Shown here: piece by piece, positions 17,278 through 26,348 of the stretch
Position numbering within the stretch: position 1 is the stretch's first letter
Layout: each line of letters opens with the position of its first letter
Assembly: GCA_948468465.1 (NCBI GenBank)
Contig: CAOKJJ010000036.1
Coordinates: forward strand, 1-34,743
DNA length: 34,743 nucleotides
DNA from: an uncultured Eubacterium sp.
GTDB taxonomy: Bacteria > Bacillota_A > Clostridia > Lachnospirales > Lachnospiraceae
Direction: 5' to 3'
Translations under genes and position numbers: made by a program
Notes under the pieces: generated by a model
What the model was told of the DNA's origin: nothing
The model's database searches: none
The model's input: the letters and a program-made list of their open reading frames with translations, nothing else

Positions 17278-17620
17278 TTTTCATCACCACCGTTATCCCT
17301 ATAAAAATGAATGCCGTTCCTACCATGTTAAACAGAGTTATTTTTTCATCGAAAAACAAACAGGACCAAAGCAATGACCAAAAAATAACTGTTCCCTTGC
17401 ATAAATAGGCAACGGATAATTCTGTTTTTTTCATTATAAATTGCCAAAGCACGGCATATATTCCTAACAAAGATGCATACAGCGCAACTCCCAAAGCGAA
17501 TTTGCCGTTTAAAATTCCCTGCCTTTGCCAAATTACAGACACATACTTCGTAACAATGCTGGAAAGTGAAAATATGATATTTGCCGCCTGTATTTTTAAA
17601 AACTCTTTATAGTTTGACAT
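17270..17620 (-). CDS. Small EmrE/ArnE-like membrane transporter subunit
   Basis: 116 residues with four hydrophobic segments: AANIIFSLSSIVTKYVS, a central VALYASLLGIYAVLWQF, the CKGTVIFWSLLWSCLFFDEKIT pattern typical of SMR/EamA helices 3-4, and FNMVGTAFIFIGITVV. The start at 17620 is used because AAGG lies 9 nt upstream and the ATG sits one base after the WecE stop; the longer frame would intrude into wecE. It overlaps its partner by 8 bp, so the two are probably made in equal amounts as a heterodimer. Probable flippase half for a polyprenyl-phosphate sugar. Confidence 0.8.
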   Translation of the reverse strand: MSNYKEFLKIQAANIIFSLSSIVTKYVSVIWQRQGILNGKFALGVALYASLLGIYAVLWQFIMKKTELSVAYLCKGTVIFWSLLWSCLFFDEKITLFNMVGTAFIFIGITVVMKSE

Positions 17621-17621
17621 A

Positions 17622-18761
17622 TTAATAAACCTTACATCCATAAAATGCATATATTTTTTCAATAATATAATCTGTTTCACTTTCTGTCAGTCCATAAAAC
17701 ATTGGCAGACGCAATAATCTTTCACTCTCTTTTGTCGTATATATATCAGTTCCCCGAAATTCTCCATATCTTTTTCCAGCTGGCGCGCTATGCAGCGGGA
17801 TATAATGGAATACCGCACCGATTTCATTTTGTTTTAAATATTCAATCAGCTGTGTCCGCTCTTTCAGATCTTTCGCTTTGATATAAAACATGTGTGCATT
17901 ATGACTGCATTCTTTCGGCACAAAAGGAAGATCAATCAGACCCTTTTCATGTAAATGCAGCAGTCCTTCATGATACCGGCTCCAGTTTTTCATTCTGTCG
18001 TTAAATATATCCTGTGATTTTTCTAACTGTGCATACAAATATGCCGCATTTAATTCACTTGGAACATAGGAGCTTCCGGTGTCTACCCATGTATATTTAT
18101 CAATCTGTCCACGAAAGAATCGGCTCCTGTCTGTCCCTTTTTCACGAATGATTTCCGCCTGATCAAAATTTTCAGCATTTTTTATCAGGATGGCTCCGCC
18201 TTCTCCCATGGAAAGATTTTTTGTTTCATGAAAACTATAACATCCAAAATCACCGATGGCTCCCAACGGCTGTCCTTTATAGGAAGACATAATTCCCTGT
18301 GCGGCATCTTCTATGATCAGTAAATTGTTTGCTTTCGCTGCATGCAAAATGGTATCCATTTCACAGGCGATTCCAGCATAGTGCACAGGCACAATCGCTC
18401 TTGTCCTTTCTGTAATCGCGTTCTCAATCAATGTTTCATCCAAGTTCATTGTATCAGGCCTGATATCCGTAAATACAATTTTCGCGCCTCTTAGCACAAA
18501 TGCGGTTGCAGTTGATACAAATGTATAAGACGGCATAATAATTTCATCACCTGCTTGTATCCCTGCCAAGAGAGCAGCCATTTCTGTTGCATGTGTACAG
18601 GAGGTTGTCAGCAGCGCTTTGCCTGTACCTGTTTCCTTTTCCAGCCATTTTGTACATAATGCGGTAAATTTTCCATCCCCGCATATCTTTCTGTTTTTAA
18701 TTGCTCTGCTAATATATTCGTTTTCCTGTCCCACATATGGAGGTTTATTAAAAGGTATCAT
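17622..18761 (-). CDS. wecE: dTDP-4-amino-4,6-dideoxygalactose transaminase
   Basis: 379 residues, full length and closely similar throughout to enterobacterial WecE/RffA as I recall it. Shared landmarks include IPFNKPP at the N-terminus, ICGDGKFT, MPSYTFVSTATAFVLRGAKI, VPVHYAGIACEMDTI, EDAAQG, the PLP lysine K181 in YSFHETKN, FRGQIDKYTWVDTGSSY and GAVFHYIPLHSAPAG. It transfers an amino group from glutamate to C4 of a dTDP-4-keto-6-deoxyhexose, giving a dTDP-Fuc4N-type sugar. GGGAG lies 8 nt upstream of ATG 18761. No RmlA or RmlB is visible in the window, so the dTDP-4-keto sugar must come from genes elsewhere. The adjacent NeuD-like gene probably acylates the product. Confidence 0.93.
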   Translation of the reverse strand: MIPFNKPPYVGQENEYISRAIKNRKICGDGKFTALCTKWLEKETGTGKALLTTSCTHATEMAALLAGIQAGDEIIMPSYTFVSTATAFVLRGAKIVFTDIRPDTMNLDETLIENAITERTRAIVPVHYAGIACEMDTILHAAKANNLLIIEDAAQGIMSSYKGQPLGAIGDFGCYSFHETKNLSMGEGGAILIKNAENFDQAEIIREKGTDRSRFFRGQIDKYTWVDTGSSYVPSELNAAYLYAQLEKSQDIFNDRMKNWSRYHEGLLHLHEKGLIDLPFVPKECSHNAHMFYIKAKDLKERTQLIEYLKQNEIGAVFHYIPLHSAPAGKRYGEFRGTDIYTTKESERLLRLPMFYGLTESETDYIIEKIYAFYGCKVY

Positions 18762-18836
18762 TTCGTTTCTCCCATCTTATATCAAAATCATTCCTATCCA
18801 TTACAATGTTCATAAGAAATGTCATGATACAATACT

Positions 18837-19493
18837 CTACAGTAAATCAGTGCTGTTTTTATCAGTCAGTACAATTGATTTCTGCGGTACGATAACCTGA
18901 TTATCTTTTAGATTTCTATCTACATAAGCGCCTGCGCCGACAAGTATTCGATTTGCTATTTTTATCTTATCTTTTGTCGCAGCATTATTTCCAAAAAAAT
19001 TTTCGTTTCCAATCATTACTTTTCCCGCAATGGAACAGGCAATGGAAAAGTAATTAAAGCTGCCAACCGATGCATGATGTGCGACAACACACTTTGGATA
19101 AAAGATATTGCCATCTCCAATACGGGCATACATTCCTATGTAAGCACATTCAAGTATTAAATTTCCCTCTCCGATTTCCTTAGTGAACACATTTGCAGAT
19201 TTATGAATGTAAGTTTTAATATGATAGTTTTTCTTTCTCATGTCCTGAAACAATCGACGCCTATAGTAATTCATATGGCTATATCCGATACAGACATAGA
19301 CAGATATATTGCAGCCAGGGAAATTTTTTTCTGTTAATTCATATTCATATACCGGAAATCCATGAAAAAAGTCCTCATGCTTATAATTTTGATGAACCAT
19401 AAACCCATCTATTCTTATTTCATCATTCAATAGATGATACAATAGTATTTCCGCCAAATCCGTAATTCCAAAAATAAAAGTTTTTTCTTCCAT
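18837..19493 (-). CDS. NeuD/PglD-like sugar O- or N-acyltransferase
   Basis: 218 residues. Residues 1-95 form a Rossmann-like sugar-nucleotide-binding domain (TFIFGITDLAEILLYHLL). Residues about 95-215 are left-handed beta-helix hexapeptide repeats (VFTKEIGEGNLILECAYIGM, ARIGDGNIFYP, VAHHASVGSFNYFSI, AGKVMIGNENFFG), with the catalytic-type His pair in VVAHHASVG, and end in NQVIVPQKS. This is the PglD/NeuD arrangement; PglD acetylates the 4-amino group of a UDP-sugar. Next to WecE, acylation of the new 4-amino group is likely. No clear ribosome site precedes ATG 19493, so the start is less certain. Confidence 0.85.
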   Translation of the reverse strand: MEEKTFIFGITDLAEILLYHLLNDEIRIDGFMVHQNYKHEDFFHGFPVYEYELTEKNFPGCNISVYVCIGYSHMNYYRRRLFQDMRKKNYHIKTYIHKSANVFTKEIGEGNLILECAYIGMYARIGDGNIFYPKCVVAHHASVGSFNYFSIACSIAGKVMIGNENFFGNNAATKDKIKIANRILVGAGAYVDRNLKDNQVIVPQKSIVLTDKNSTDLL

Positions 19494-19554
19494 AGTTATT
19501 CACATTCATATGCATGATCTTAATTACTCTTCTTCATTGTGCATGTCGCTAAAC

Positions 19555-21513
19555 CTATTCCGGCATTTTTGAGTATTTTAAATCCGTAATTGCAATTATA
19601 CTCTGACTGTCGTTTTTTAAACAAAATTCCACTCCCTCTTTATCTTCATCCAGAGCAAAAGAATATTTTACATATGCCTCATCATGATCAAGAATTTCAA
19701 TATTCACACATTCCACGCCATGGTCCGCCAGAACGTAAGGTTCCGCGTTATGAAGTTCCTTTCCCGTTAATTCAACTACATACTTTCCTTTTTTCAAATC
19801 AATATAAGGCCCAAATTGATTTCCTCCTGTCTTAAGATAAACAGAATTCTCATAACGATATGCCATATCTGACAGATTCAATGAACTGAGCGCAATTTTC
19901 TGTCCTGTGGCTGTCTGAGCTTTTTGGTCCTGCAAATCTTTTATGATACAATCGTCAAATATGAGCAGCACATAATTATGATAATGAACGATTTCATCTG
20001 CGCATATATAATAGATTTCATCAATTTGTACCTGATCCTTAATCAAAATGCAATGTCTTCCATCATACTCTTCTTCCCGATACCATTGCTCCGAGGTTAA
20101 CCAATAAAAAGGAGACAGATCACTTCCATGAAAAGCAACCATTGTAATTTCTCCATTTGACAGCATCGTATTTCCATACGCGTCTGAAAAATCTGCATAC
20201 CCGTACTTAATATTTTTTTCTTGCAGCAAATTTTTAATGGCGACTGGTTTTGCGATCTGCAGGCTTTCATCTCCAAAGCGATTTTCCTGTCGTATCTGCA
20301 CTTCCCAAACGCTTATCGTCAACACAGCAAATAATCCTGCCATACACACCATTCCAAGACGTATATGACCAGGCTTCTTTAAATTCTGCGTGCTTATTAC
20401 AAGCAAAAGAATATTGTTAAAATATACTGGAATCAAGTATCTTACGACTCCGGCTGTGGTCGTAAATGTACACATGTATATTGTAAGTAAATTGCTGATA
20501 ATTAGAAAAATAATCATAAAACGTGCATTTGCATTTTCATTTTTTTTATAAGATTTTACAGCATAAACCGGTACTGCAATGATACATAGTAATGCATAAA
20601 AACATTTCATAACATGCATGACTCCCTGAAAGCTGATAATTTCACTCACACCAGAAGCGCCATAAACTCCAAACAATGAATTTATAAGTTTTAATACATT
20701 CGATCCTATCTGATCAAGCGAAGAAAATGTATTTCCGGCTACTACTGTCGTAAGTCCAACCTTCACGCAAATAAAATGAAATACTACAAATGCCGTTCCC
20801 GTACCTATTATTGTTGCAGTAATTGCAAATAACATATTTTTTTGTTTATCTAGCAGCATCTGCTTTAAACTGCAGTCAGATTCTATAAAATTATATAGAA
20901 CAATCGTTATAAAAATTGGTATAATTACATAAACGATATTCTTCGTGCTGTTTAAATTTGAAATAATAATTGCAAATATATATATAATGGCTGCTTTGAT
21001 ACTTCCGCCTGAATTTTGCATATGAAAAAAAGCAGTCAGTATCATCATCTGAAAAATATGATTCAAAAAATAAACAGCTTCGTAATATTCATAATATGTA
21101 ACATTATAGCTTATAGGCAGCAATAACAGCAGAATGGTAAGCATACTGTAATATTTCCAATCGCCGCCTTTTATCATCTTCTTAAAAAACACAGAAATGC
21201 AAAACACGCCTATGATGGCCAGTACTATTACCGCCAATTCCCGACAGAGCAGCCAATCATTTAGAAACAGCATAAAAGGTATCATCAGTAAATTTAAATG
21301 TATCGTAAAAACTCCTGTTGAATGGTGAAATCCTTCCGGATAAAGCTGTCTCATCTTTATTTGTTCGTTTGCAAGCAAAACGGTTGAAGACATATCCGGA
21401 CTGACATATATGATTGTATTGCAAATAATATTATATAATTGATAAACGCCGGCAATCATCAAAAAAATTGTCATAACCCATTTCGTTTTTTTGATTAATA
21501 TATCTTCCTTCAT
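19555..21513 (-). CDS. Multi-spanning GT-C-like membrane glycosyltransferase with C-terminal beta domain
   Basis: 652 residues. About ten to twelve hydrophobic helices fill residues 10-410. The first large loop contains VSPDMSSTVLLANEQ, with an aspartate where GT-C enzymes often hold the catalytic acid, though the match is weak. The soluble C-terminal ~220 residues end with a beta-rich domain (FGPYIDLKKGKYVVEL) shared with the protein at 10017-12056. GGAGG lies 8 nt before ATG 21513, and only 4 bp separate it from the upstream glycosyltransferase. Position next to the WecE/NeuD/flippase genes suggests it transfers the polyprenyl-linked amino sugar outside the membrane. Another membrane role cannot be excluded. 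Confidence 0.65.
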   Translation of the reverse strand: MKEDILIKKTKWVMTIFLMIAGVYQLYNIICNTIIYVSPDMSSTVLLANEQIKMRQLYPEGFHHSTGVFTIHLNLLMIPFMLFLNDWLLCRELAVIVLAIIGVFCISVFFKKMIKGGDWKYYSMLTILLLLLPISYNVTYYEYYEAVYFLNHIFQMMILTAFFHMQNSGGSIKAAIIYIFAIIISNLNSTKNIVYVIIPIFITIVLYNFIESDCSLKQMLLDKQKNMLFAITATIIGTGTAFVVFHFICVKVGLTTVVAGNTFSSLDQIGSNVLKLINSLFGVYGASGVSEIISFQGVMHVMKCFYALLCIIAVPVYAVKSYKKNENANARFMIIFLIISNLLTIYMCTFTTTAGVVRYLIPVYFNNILLLVISTQNLKKPGHIRLGMVCMAGLFAVLTISVWEVQIRQENRFGDESLQIAKPVAIKNLLQEKNIKYGYADFSDAYGNTMLSNGEITMVAFHGSDLSPFYWLTSEQWYREEEYDGRHCILIKDQVQIDEIYYICADEIVHYHNYVLLIFDDCIIKDLQDQKAQTATGQKIALSSLNLSDMAYRYENSVYLKTGGNQFGPYIDLKKGKYVVELTGKELHNAEPYVLADHGVECVNIEILDHDEAYVKYSFALDEDKEGVEFCLKNDSQSIIAITDLKYSKMPE

Positions 21514-21517
21514 CCGT

Positions 21518-22735
21518 TTATCCTCCGACCTTTCCCCTGTCATCATACATACATTCATCTATAAACGCCAAATACTTCTCAGCAATTACCTGATGTGTAA
21601 AATGATTCATAACATACTGAAATCCATTTTCCCCCATCTTTTTTGCCGCTCCATCATGATCCAACAGAAAATCCACAGTACCCGCAAATGTCAAAAAATC
21701 CTTATAATAAAGCCCGCCATTCGTCTCCAGGCAAAAATTAGTTGTAACCGCACAGTGTTCGGAGACTAATACAGGTCTTTTCGCCAGCCAGCTTTCCATG
21801 ATAATTAACGAAAAACTTTCAAACCATGATGGATTGCATAAAAAACTTGCCGCCGCAAAAGCATCATGCTTGTCCTGGACAGACACAAAACCCAGATCAT
21901 AAATCTTATCTTTATAAAGATCCGGTATATCCAAAGCGCCTCCTCCAATAAAAACAAGTTTTACTTTTCTGTGCCTGTTAAGATCTATGTACTTACAGAA
22001 AAATTCTACTAACTCTCCAGTTTTTTTCCCTGCGTCTTTCCTTCCGGCACACAGAATAAAATTTCCTGTAATGCCATACTTATCCCGAAACCTCTGCGCA
22101 TCACAATCTATATGCCATTCTGTATCAAGTCCCTCCCCCAATACCGCTGTCTTTATATGACTCAGATCAAATAATTCTTTTGCAAGCAAATATTCAGGTT
22201 CCGAATGGAAGATGATTCCCCGCATGCGTTCCATCATCTCTTTTGTCAAATGCAGATATGCATAGCTTTCATCATGAAGACACGGTATCATCATACATTT
22301 ATTACCGCATGCAGCCGATCCATGATAAGTAATCCCGTACATATAAGGTATAAATATAAAGCATCTATAATGCTCCGTATTTTCTCTGATAAATTCATAC
22401 ATCTGGGGACTGTTGATATCTTCCTCATAATAAGCTCTTTCCTCTTCTATCGTAACCTGCTCATTCTGATAAATCTTCAAATTTGCGGGAACAAATCTGT
22501 TTAAATCCCTTTTTCTGACCGGAAATCTTCTGACCGGTATATTGCTTTCTATATGTAACCCGCTCTCCAGCACATTTATTCCACGGTCAGCAGAAGCTTC
22601 TTTTACACATGTTGTTAAAACTTCTACTTTTGCTCCTGCGTTTTGCAAACTGTGTGCCAGATAATTGCACTCCTGTTCTGCTCCTCCTTTAATATCATCT
22701 CCGTACCAAGGTATTACCAATGCTATCGGCTTCAT
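21518..22735 (-). CDS. GT4 family glycosyltransferase
   Basis: 405 residues, GT-B fold. The N-terminus IALVIPWYGDDIKGGAEQECNYLA is the GGAE-type opening of many GT4 enzymes. The C-terminal lobe has FILCAGRKDAGKKTGELVEFF, KLVFIGGGALDIP, the DLGFVSVQDKHDAFAAASF loop and the EX7E motif FESFSLIIMESWLAKRPVL. GAGGAG lies 5 nt before ATG 22735, and 13 bp separate it from the upstream fusion gene. The N-terminal domain resembles that of the GT4 half of the GT4-GT8 fusion (VLTT, then a PVRRF/RVMRF segment), so they may share an acceptor type. Donor and linkage are unknown. Confidence 0.88.
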   Translation of the reverse strand: MKPIALVIPWYGDDIKGGAEQECNYLAHSLQNAGAKVEVLTTCVKEASADRGINVLESGLHIESNIPVRRFPVRKRDLNRFVPANLKIYQNEQVTIEEERAYYEEDINSPQMYEFIRENTEHYRCFIFIPYMYGITYHGSAACGNKCMMIPCLHDESYAYLHLTKEMMERMRGIIFHSEPEYLLAKELFDLSHIKTAVLGEGLDTEWHIDCDAQRFRDKYGITGNFILCAGRKDAGKKTGELVEFFCKYIDLNRHRKVKLVFIGGGALDIPDLYKDKIYDLGFVSVQDKHDAFAAASFLCNPSWFESFSLIIMESWLAKRPVLVSEHCAVTTNFCLETNGGLYYKDFLTFAGTVDFLLDHDGAAKKMGENGFQYVMNHFTHQVIAEKYLAFIDECMYDDRGKVGG

Positions 22736-22748
22736 AACTGCTCCTCAT

Positions 22749-25082
22749 CTATATAATTCCTGCATACATGCCTGCTATGTTTTCACCGTTTAAAATTTCA
22801 TCTGCGTATCGTTTTGCATTTTGCTCCAATGCTTTTCTTGCATCATCATGATCTAATAAATATTTGATCATATCTGCCAATATAGCAGATTCATATCTGC
22901 AGACAGGAAGTTTCCAGCAAACATCATCCGGAAATTCCATATACTGATTGACAGCGGATACAATGGTCGCCTTGCCTTCTTTCAGCGCTTCGCAAAGCGT
23001 CCCCGATGACTCTCCCATAGATGGAAATCTCAGATTTACAACAATATCACATTCCTTTAATGCTAAAATATATTCATCCGAAGAAATATAACCTGTAACT
23101 TCTATATACTCCTTCATCTGCCCTCTTCTTGCTTCTTCTAAAATATCCTGTGAATTATTTTTTCCAAAAAAAATAAGCCGCACATCGTAATTCCAGGAAA
23201 CAAGTTTTGATAAAGCCTGTATTAAAATACCCGGTCTTTTATTTTCGTTAATCCAGCCAAAGCATCCAATAATTTTACCACCTACCTGCTGATTCATTTT
23301 TTTTTGAATGCAGGCATTCGCCATACGTCTGCGATTTGCAGACAATTCCTCTCGATCAAAACAGGCAAGCGGAATCACATATTTATTACTTTTATTTGAC
23401 AATTTCTGATACGACCAAAAATTATGTACAATTGTCTTTTTTGCAACAGCGGCAACTGACTCACTCATAGGAAATTTCCTGTCATCCGGAGACTTTTTTT
23501 TGGAATCAACCTGTTCAAAGTGCAGTGCCCCTTCTTTTCCATATCCGTTGACCAGCGCTTCCTTATAAGTTTCTTTATCGCCTTTTAAATAATAGGAATG
23601 GTAAAAAAACGGATGAATCACAAAATCATGAAGTTCGACAATTCCAGGATACTTTTTCATATAATGATAGATTCCTGTGTGATACAAAGTATTGTTTCCA
23701 AAATGATAAATAATCTCATCATACTGCTCATGTCTTGCGTCCAGTTCTTCAAGGAAATATTTATTCCCATGTTTATATGGCAAAAATTCTACTGCATTGT
23801 CCAAAGTATTATCTATAAATATATCCACATAAAAATATTTGCTTAAATACGGCGTCAGTCTGTATACAAAATTTGCAATTCCTGTCTGCTGTTTTAACCA
23901 GGGCGTTACCAGCGCTAATTTCTTTTTTGCTTCCTTTTTCTTGCAGACGTTTTCATCAAACGCTTGAAATGTCTTCCATGCTGTCTTTTCCCACGTAAAA
24001 TTTAACGCATATTCCTGTCTCTTTTGTTTGTTTTCCAAGCTTTCTGAAACAGACGCATTAATGGCGTCTATCAATTTTTCCGCCATATGATTCACATCTT
24101 TGGCGTCACAGTACATGGCATGCTCTCCACATACCTCAGGCAAAGAAGAATTATCCGCAGATAAAATATATGCTCCGCCAAGCATCGCTTCCAAAAGAGG
24201 CAGTCCAAATCCCTCATATAAAGAAGGAAAGAAAAATACATCTGCTCGGTTGTATAAATCAGATAATTGATCATCTGTAATAAATCCCGTTAATACTATA
24301 TTGTCAGATATCTCAAGTTCATTTACTTTCTGGACAAACTCCTCTTTTTCCTTTGAAGTATATTTACATACAATGTAAAATAAAAGTTTTTTATGCTGTA
24401 TTTGTTTTTTTGTCAATGCAAATGCTTCTATTGCTCCATAAATATTTTTACGGTAATCAAAACCTCCAGTATATACAATGATAACCTCATCCGATCCATT
24501 TATTTTTTCTCGCTTATGGTAAAATAAACGGCTATTCGCGGCCCCTTCTGATACATATACGGATATATCATCTCCCATTCTCGCACATACGTCCTGTTTT
24601 GCTGCATTTGAAATACAAATCATGTGAACATCTTTCAGATATTCCAGTCTCCGATTGTACTCATTGGTTATATTTAACTCCCATTCCTGAACAGGCATAA
24701 TGTAAGGAATCAAATCGTACACTGTTACGAATAATTCACAATTTATCTTATTATTTGGAAATAATACATTAACCATTAATGGATTTGGTATCCACATACA
24801 GTCAATATGATATTCTTCGATTACTTCATTTAATTTTTCCGTAAAAATTGTTTCCAATCCATAATCAAAAGAAGGCTGAAAAATGCCATCTATAATAGGA
24901 ATCATTTGTCTTGCTATCCATGGATCCAGCAAATTTACAGCCTCTTGTCTGCTCACTGCTATATGCCATATGACGCCTGGATGATTTCTAACCATGTAAT
25001 ATAAGACATTTTTAAAGTAAACTCCTATTCCGCGATGAATTTCATCCGTTTCCAATGTTTGTCCGTCAATAAGTATATTCAT
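22749..25082 (-). CDS. Tandem GT4-GT4 glycosyltransferase fusion
   Basis: 777 residues with two GT-B units. Residues 1-375 form a complete GT4 domain: GIGVYFKNVLYYM, TVYDLIPYIMP, YTGGFDYRKNIYGAIEAF and the EX7E motif YEGFGLPLLEAMLGG, followed by SSLPEVCG. Residues about 385-777 start again with KLALVTPWLKQQTGIANFVYRL and have IIGCFGWINENKRPGILIQAL, the VTGYISSDEYILALKECDIVVNLR loop and a partial motif GESSGTLCEALKEGKATIV. Two catalytic sites probably add consecutive sugars, as in the bifunctional mannosyltransferases of ABC-exported O-antigens. AGAGG lies 7 nt before ATG 25082. Confidence 0.88.
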   Translation of the reverse strand: MNILIDGQTLETDEIHRGIGVYFKNVLYYMVRNHPGVIWHIAVSRQEAVNLLDPWIARQMIPIIDGIFQPSFDYGLETIFTEKLNEVIEEYHIDCMWIPNPLMVNVLFPNNKINCELFVTVYDLIPYIMPVQEWELNITNEYNRRLEYLKDVHMICISNAAKQDVCARMGDDISVYVSEGAANSRLFYHKREKINGSDEVIIVYTGGFDYRKNIYGAIEAFALTKKQIQHKKLLFYIVCKYTSKEKEEFVQKVNELEISDNIVLTGFITDDQLSDLYNRADVFFFPSLYEGFGLPLLEAMLGGAYILSADNSSLPEVCGEHAMYCDAKDVNHMAEKLIDAINASVSESLENKQKRQEYALNFTWEKTAWKTFQAFDENVCKKKEAKKKLALVTPWLKQQTGIANFVYRLTPYLSKYFYVDIFIDNTLDNAVEFLPYKHGNKYFLEELDARHEQYDEIIYHFGNNTLYHTGIYHYMKKYPGIVELHDFVIHPFFYHSYYLKGDKETYKEALVNGYGKEGALHFEQVDSKKKSPDDRKFPMSESVAAVAKKTIVHNFWSYQKLSNKSNKYVIPLACFDREELSANRRRMANACIQKKMNQQVGGKIIGCFGWINENKRPGILIQALSKLVSWNYDVRLIFFGKNNSQDILEEARRGQMKEYIEVTGYISSDEYILALKECDIVVNLRFPSMGESSGTLCEALKEGKATIVSAVNQYMEFPDDVCWKLPVCRYESAILADMIKYLLDHDDARKALEQNAKRYADEILNGENIAGMYAGII

Positions 25083-25100
25083 TACAGTACCTCTTCACAT

Positions 25101-26288
25101 CTATTTTATCCCTATCAATGCATAATCTGAAGAACACCAAAATGACTGCATAAAAGCAGCTTCCATTGCCCGATACATATTAGAATCTTTTACATTCGTT
25201 GTATCACTTTGCCATATTTGATCCCACCACGCATGTATAGATTCATCCTGCCAGTGCGCGATTTCCGTGTGTGCTATTCCACTTTTTTCAGCTAAAAATT
25301 CTAAAAACTGAGGATGAACAGGCCTTATATGCGTTGGGTCAAGATAAAAAGCCGCTGCACCTACATTGACATTCACAGGATTCGGCGTTTCGATGATTAC
25401 TAAGCCGTCTTTGCGCATCACGCGTCCTATTTCCTGAAATAACTGCAGGAGCTGATGAATGTTAAGATGTTCCACCAGTTGAAAAGATGTTAATAATTTT
25501 ACACTTTCTGACGGCAGAGTTTTCAAATAACACATTGCGTCCATATGGACCGTATTGACTCCGTTGTATTCACAGCATTTTAAAGATTCTTTATTTAAAT
25601 CTACCCCAATTCCAACATATCCGTTTTGTTTCAGTAAGTTCAGCCATTCACCTCTCCCACATCCCAAATCTACAACAATGCCTGTCCCATCCTTTGAAAC
25701 ATGATTAAGAACAAATTTTTGAATATAATAATCCTGTCTTTTTTTTATATCCTCTTCACTGCCACGGTATCTTCTCTCAAAATCCAAATACATTTCATCT
25801 GGAAAATCATTTTGATCGTTCAATTTTGCAGTCATCTGATTCACAGCATTGGTTAATTCTTTTAGTGTATTCTCAACCAGCCTGCTCCATTCAGACATGC
25901 TTACTGTTGATTCCTGTAACAGTCCTAATGATCTCGTTACTGTATTATTTACATCATTTTGCTGCGCTGTAATAAAACGTGTTAATTTTAAAATGACTCT
26001 TGCTATAAATCGAAATACACCTCTAAGCAACGGTTTTTTTGTTTCAAAAGAAGGTAATTTCCATGGTATCCCTGACAAAGAATGCATCTTTTCAATTTCA
26101 CCTAACAGTAAATGATTTCTAGCCTGAAGGCCAATGCATACCTCACCATTTACTTTTTTAATATCATCAGACACCTGCGCTAATACAGTTCCAAACTCTT
26201 TCCATTTTTCTATTTCACTATATCTTTTCTCCACATCATAAGTTATATCTGCCATAATCTGCGCAACATCAATGCTATTTTCGTCCAT
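25101..26288 (-). CDS. SAM-dependent methyltransferase with N-terminal coiled-coil region
   Basis: 395 residues. Residues 1-160 are helical: polar coiled-coil stretches surround an amphipathic or membrane-hugging segment at about 85-107 (RGVFRFIARVILKLTRFI). RRYRGSEEDIKKRQ at about 172-185 precedes the class I methyltransferase fold, whose motif I is VVDLGCGRGEWLNLL (205-219). VELVEHL-type motif FQLVEHLNIHQLL and IIETPNPVNVNVG follow. This architecture is common in Wzm/Wzt-exported polysaccharide loci, where terminal methylation can end chain growth, as known for WbdD-type proteins. No kinase domain is present here. AGGAAG precedes ATG 26288. A chain-terminating role is inference. Confidence 0.85.
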   Translation of the reverse strand: MDENSIDVAQIMADITYDVEKRYSEIEKWKEFGTVLAQVSDDIKKVNGEVCIGLQARNHLLLGEIEKMHSLSGIPWKLPSFETKKPLLRGVFRFIARVILKLTRFITAQQNDVNNTVTRSLGLLQESTVSMSEWSRLVENTLKELTNAVNQMTAKLNDQNDFPDEMYLDFERRYRGSEEDIKKRQDYYIQKFVLNHVSKDGTGIVVDLGCGRGEWLNLLKQNGYVGIGVDLNKESLKCCEYNGVNTVHMDAMCYLKTLPSESVKLLTSFQLVEHLNIHQLLQLFQEIGRVMRKDGLVIIETPNPVNVNVGAAAFYLDPTHIRPVHPQFLEFLAEKSGIAHTEIAHWQDESIHAWWDQIWQSDTTNVKDSNMYRAMEAAFMQSFWCSSDYALIGIK

Positions 26289-26348
26289 TGAAACTTCCTT
26301 CTTTCATTCAGCTACTGAAATTTCTCACATAAAACTATACAATTTATA

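Noticed and set aside
16895..17377. Plus-strand open frame of 160 codons
   Set aside because: Lies over both SMR-like genes, has no ribosome site and no recognisable motif.
17622..18761. RfbH-type CDP-4-keto-6-deoxyglucose 3-dehydrase to complete the CDP pathway
   Set aside because: The protein has the PLP lysine (K181) and follows WecE throughout; RfbH enzymes carry His at that position and an iron-sulfur site.
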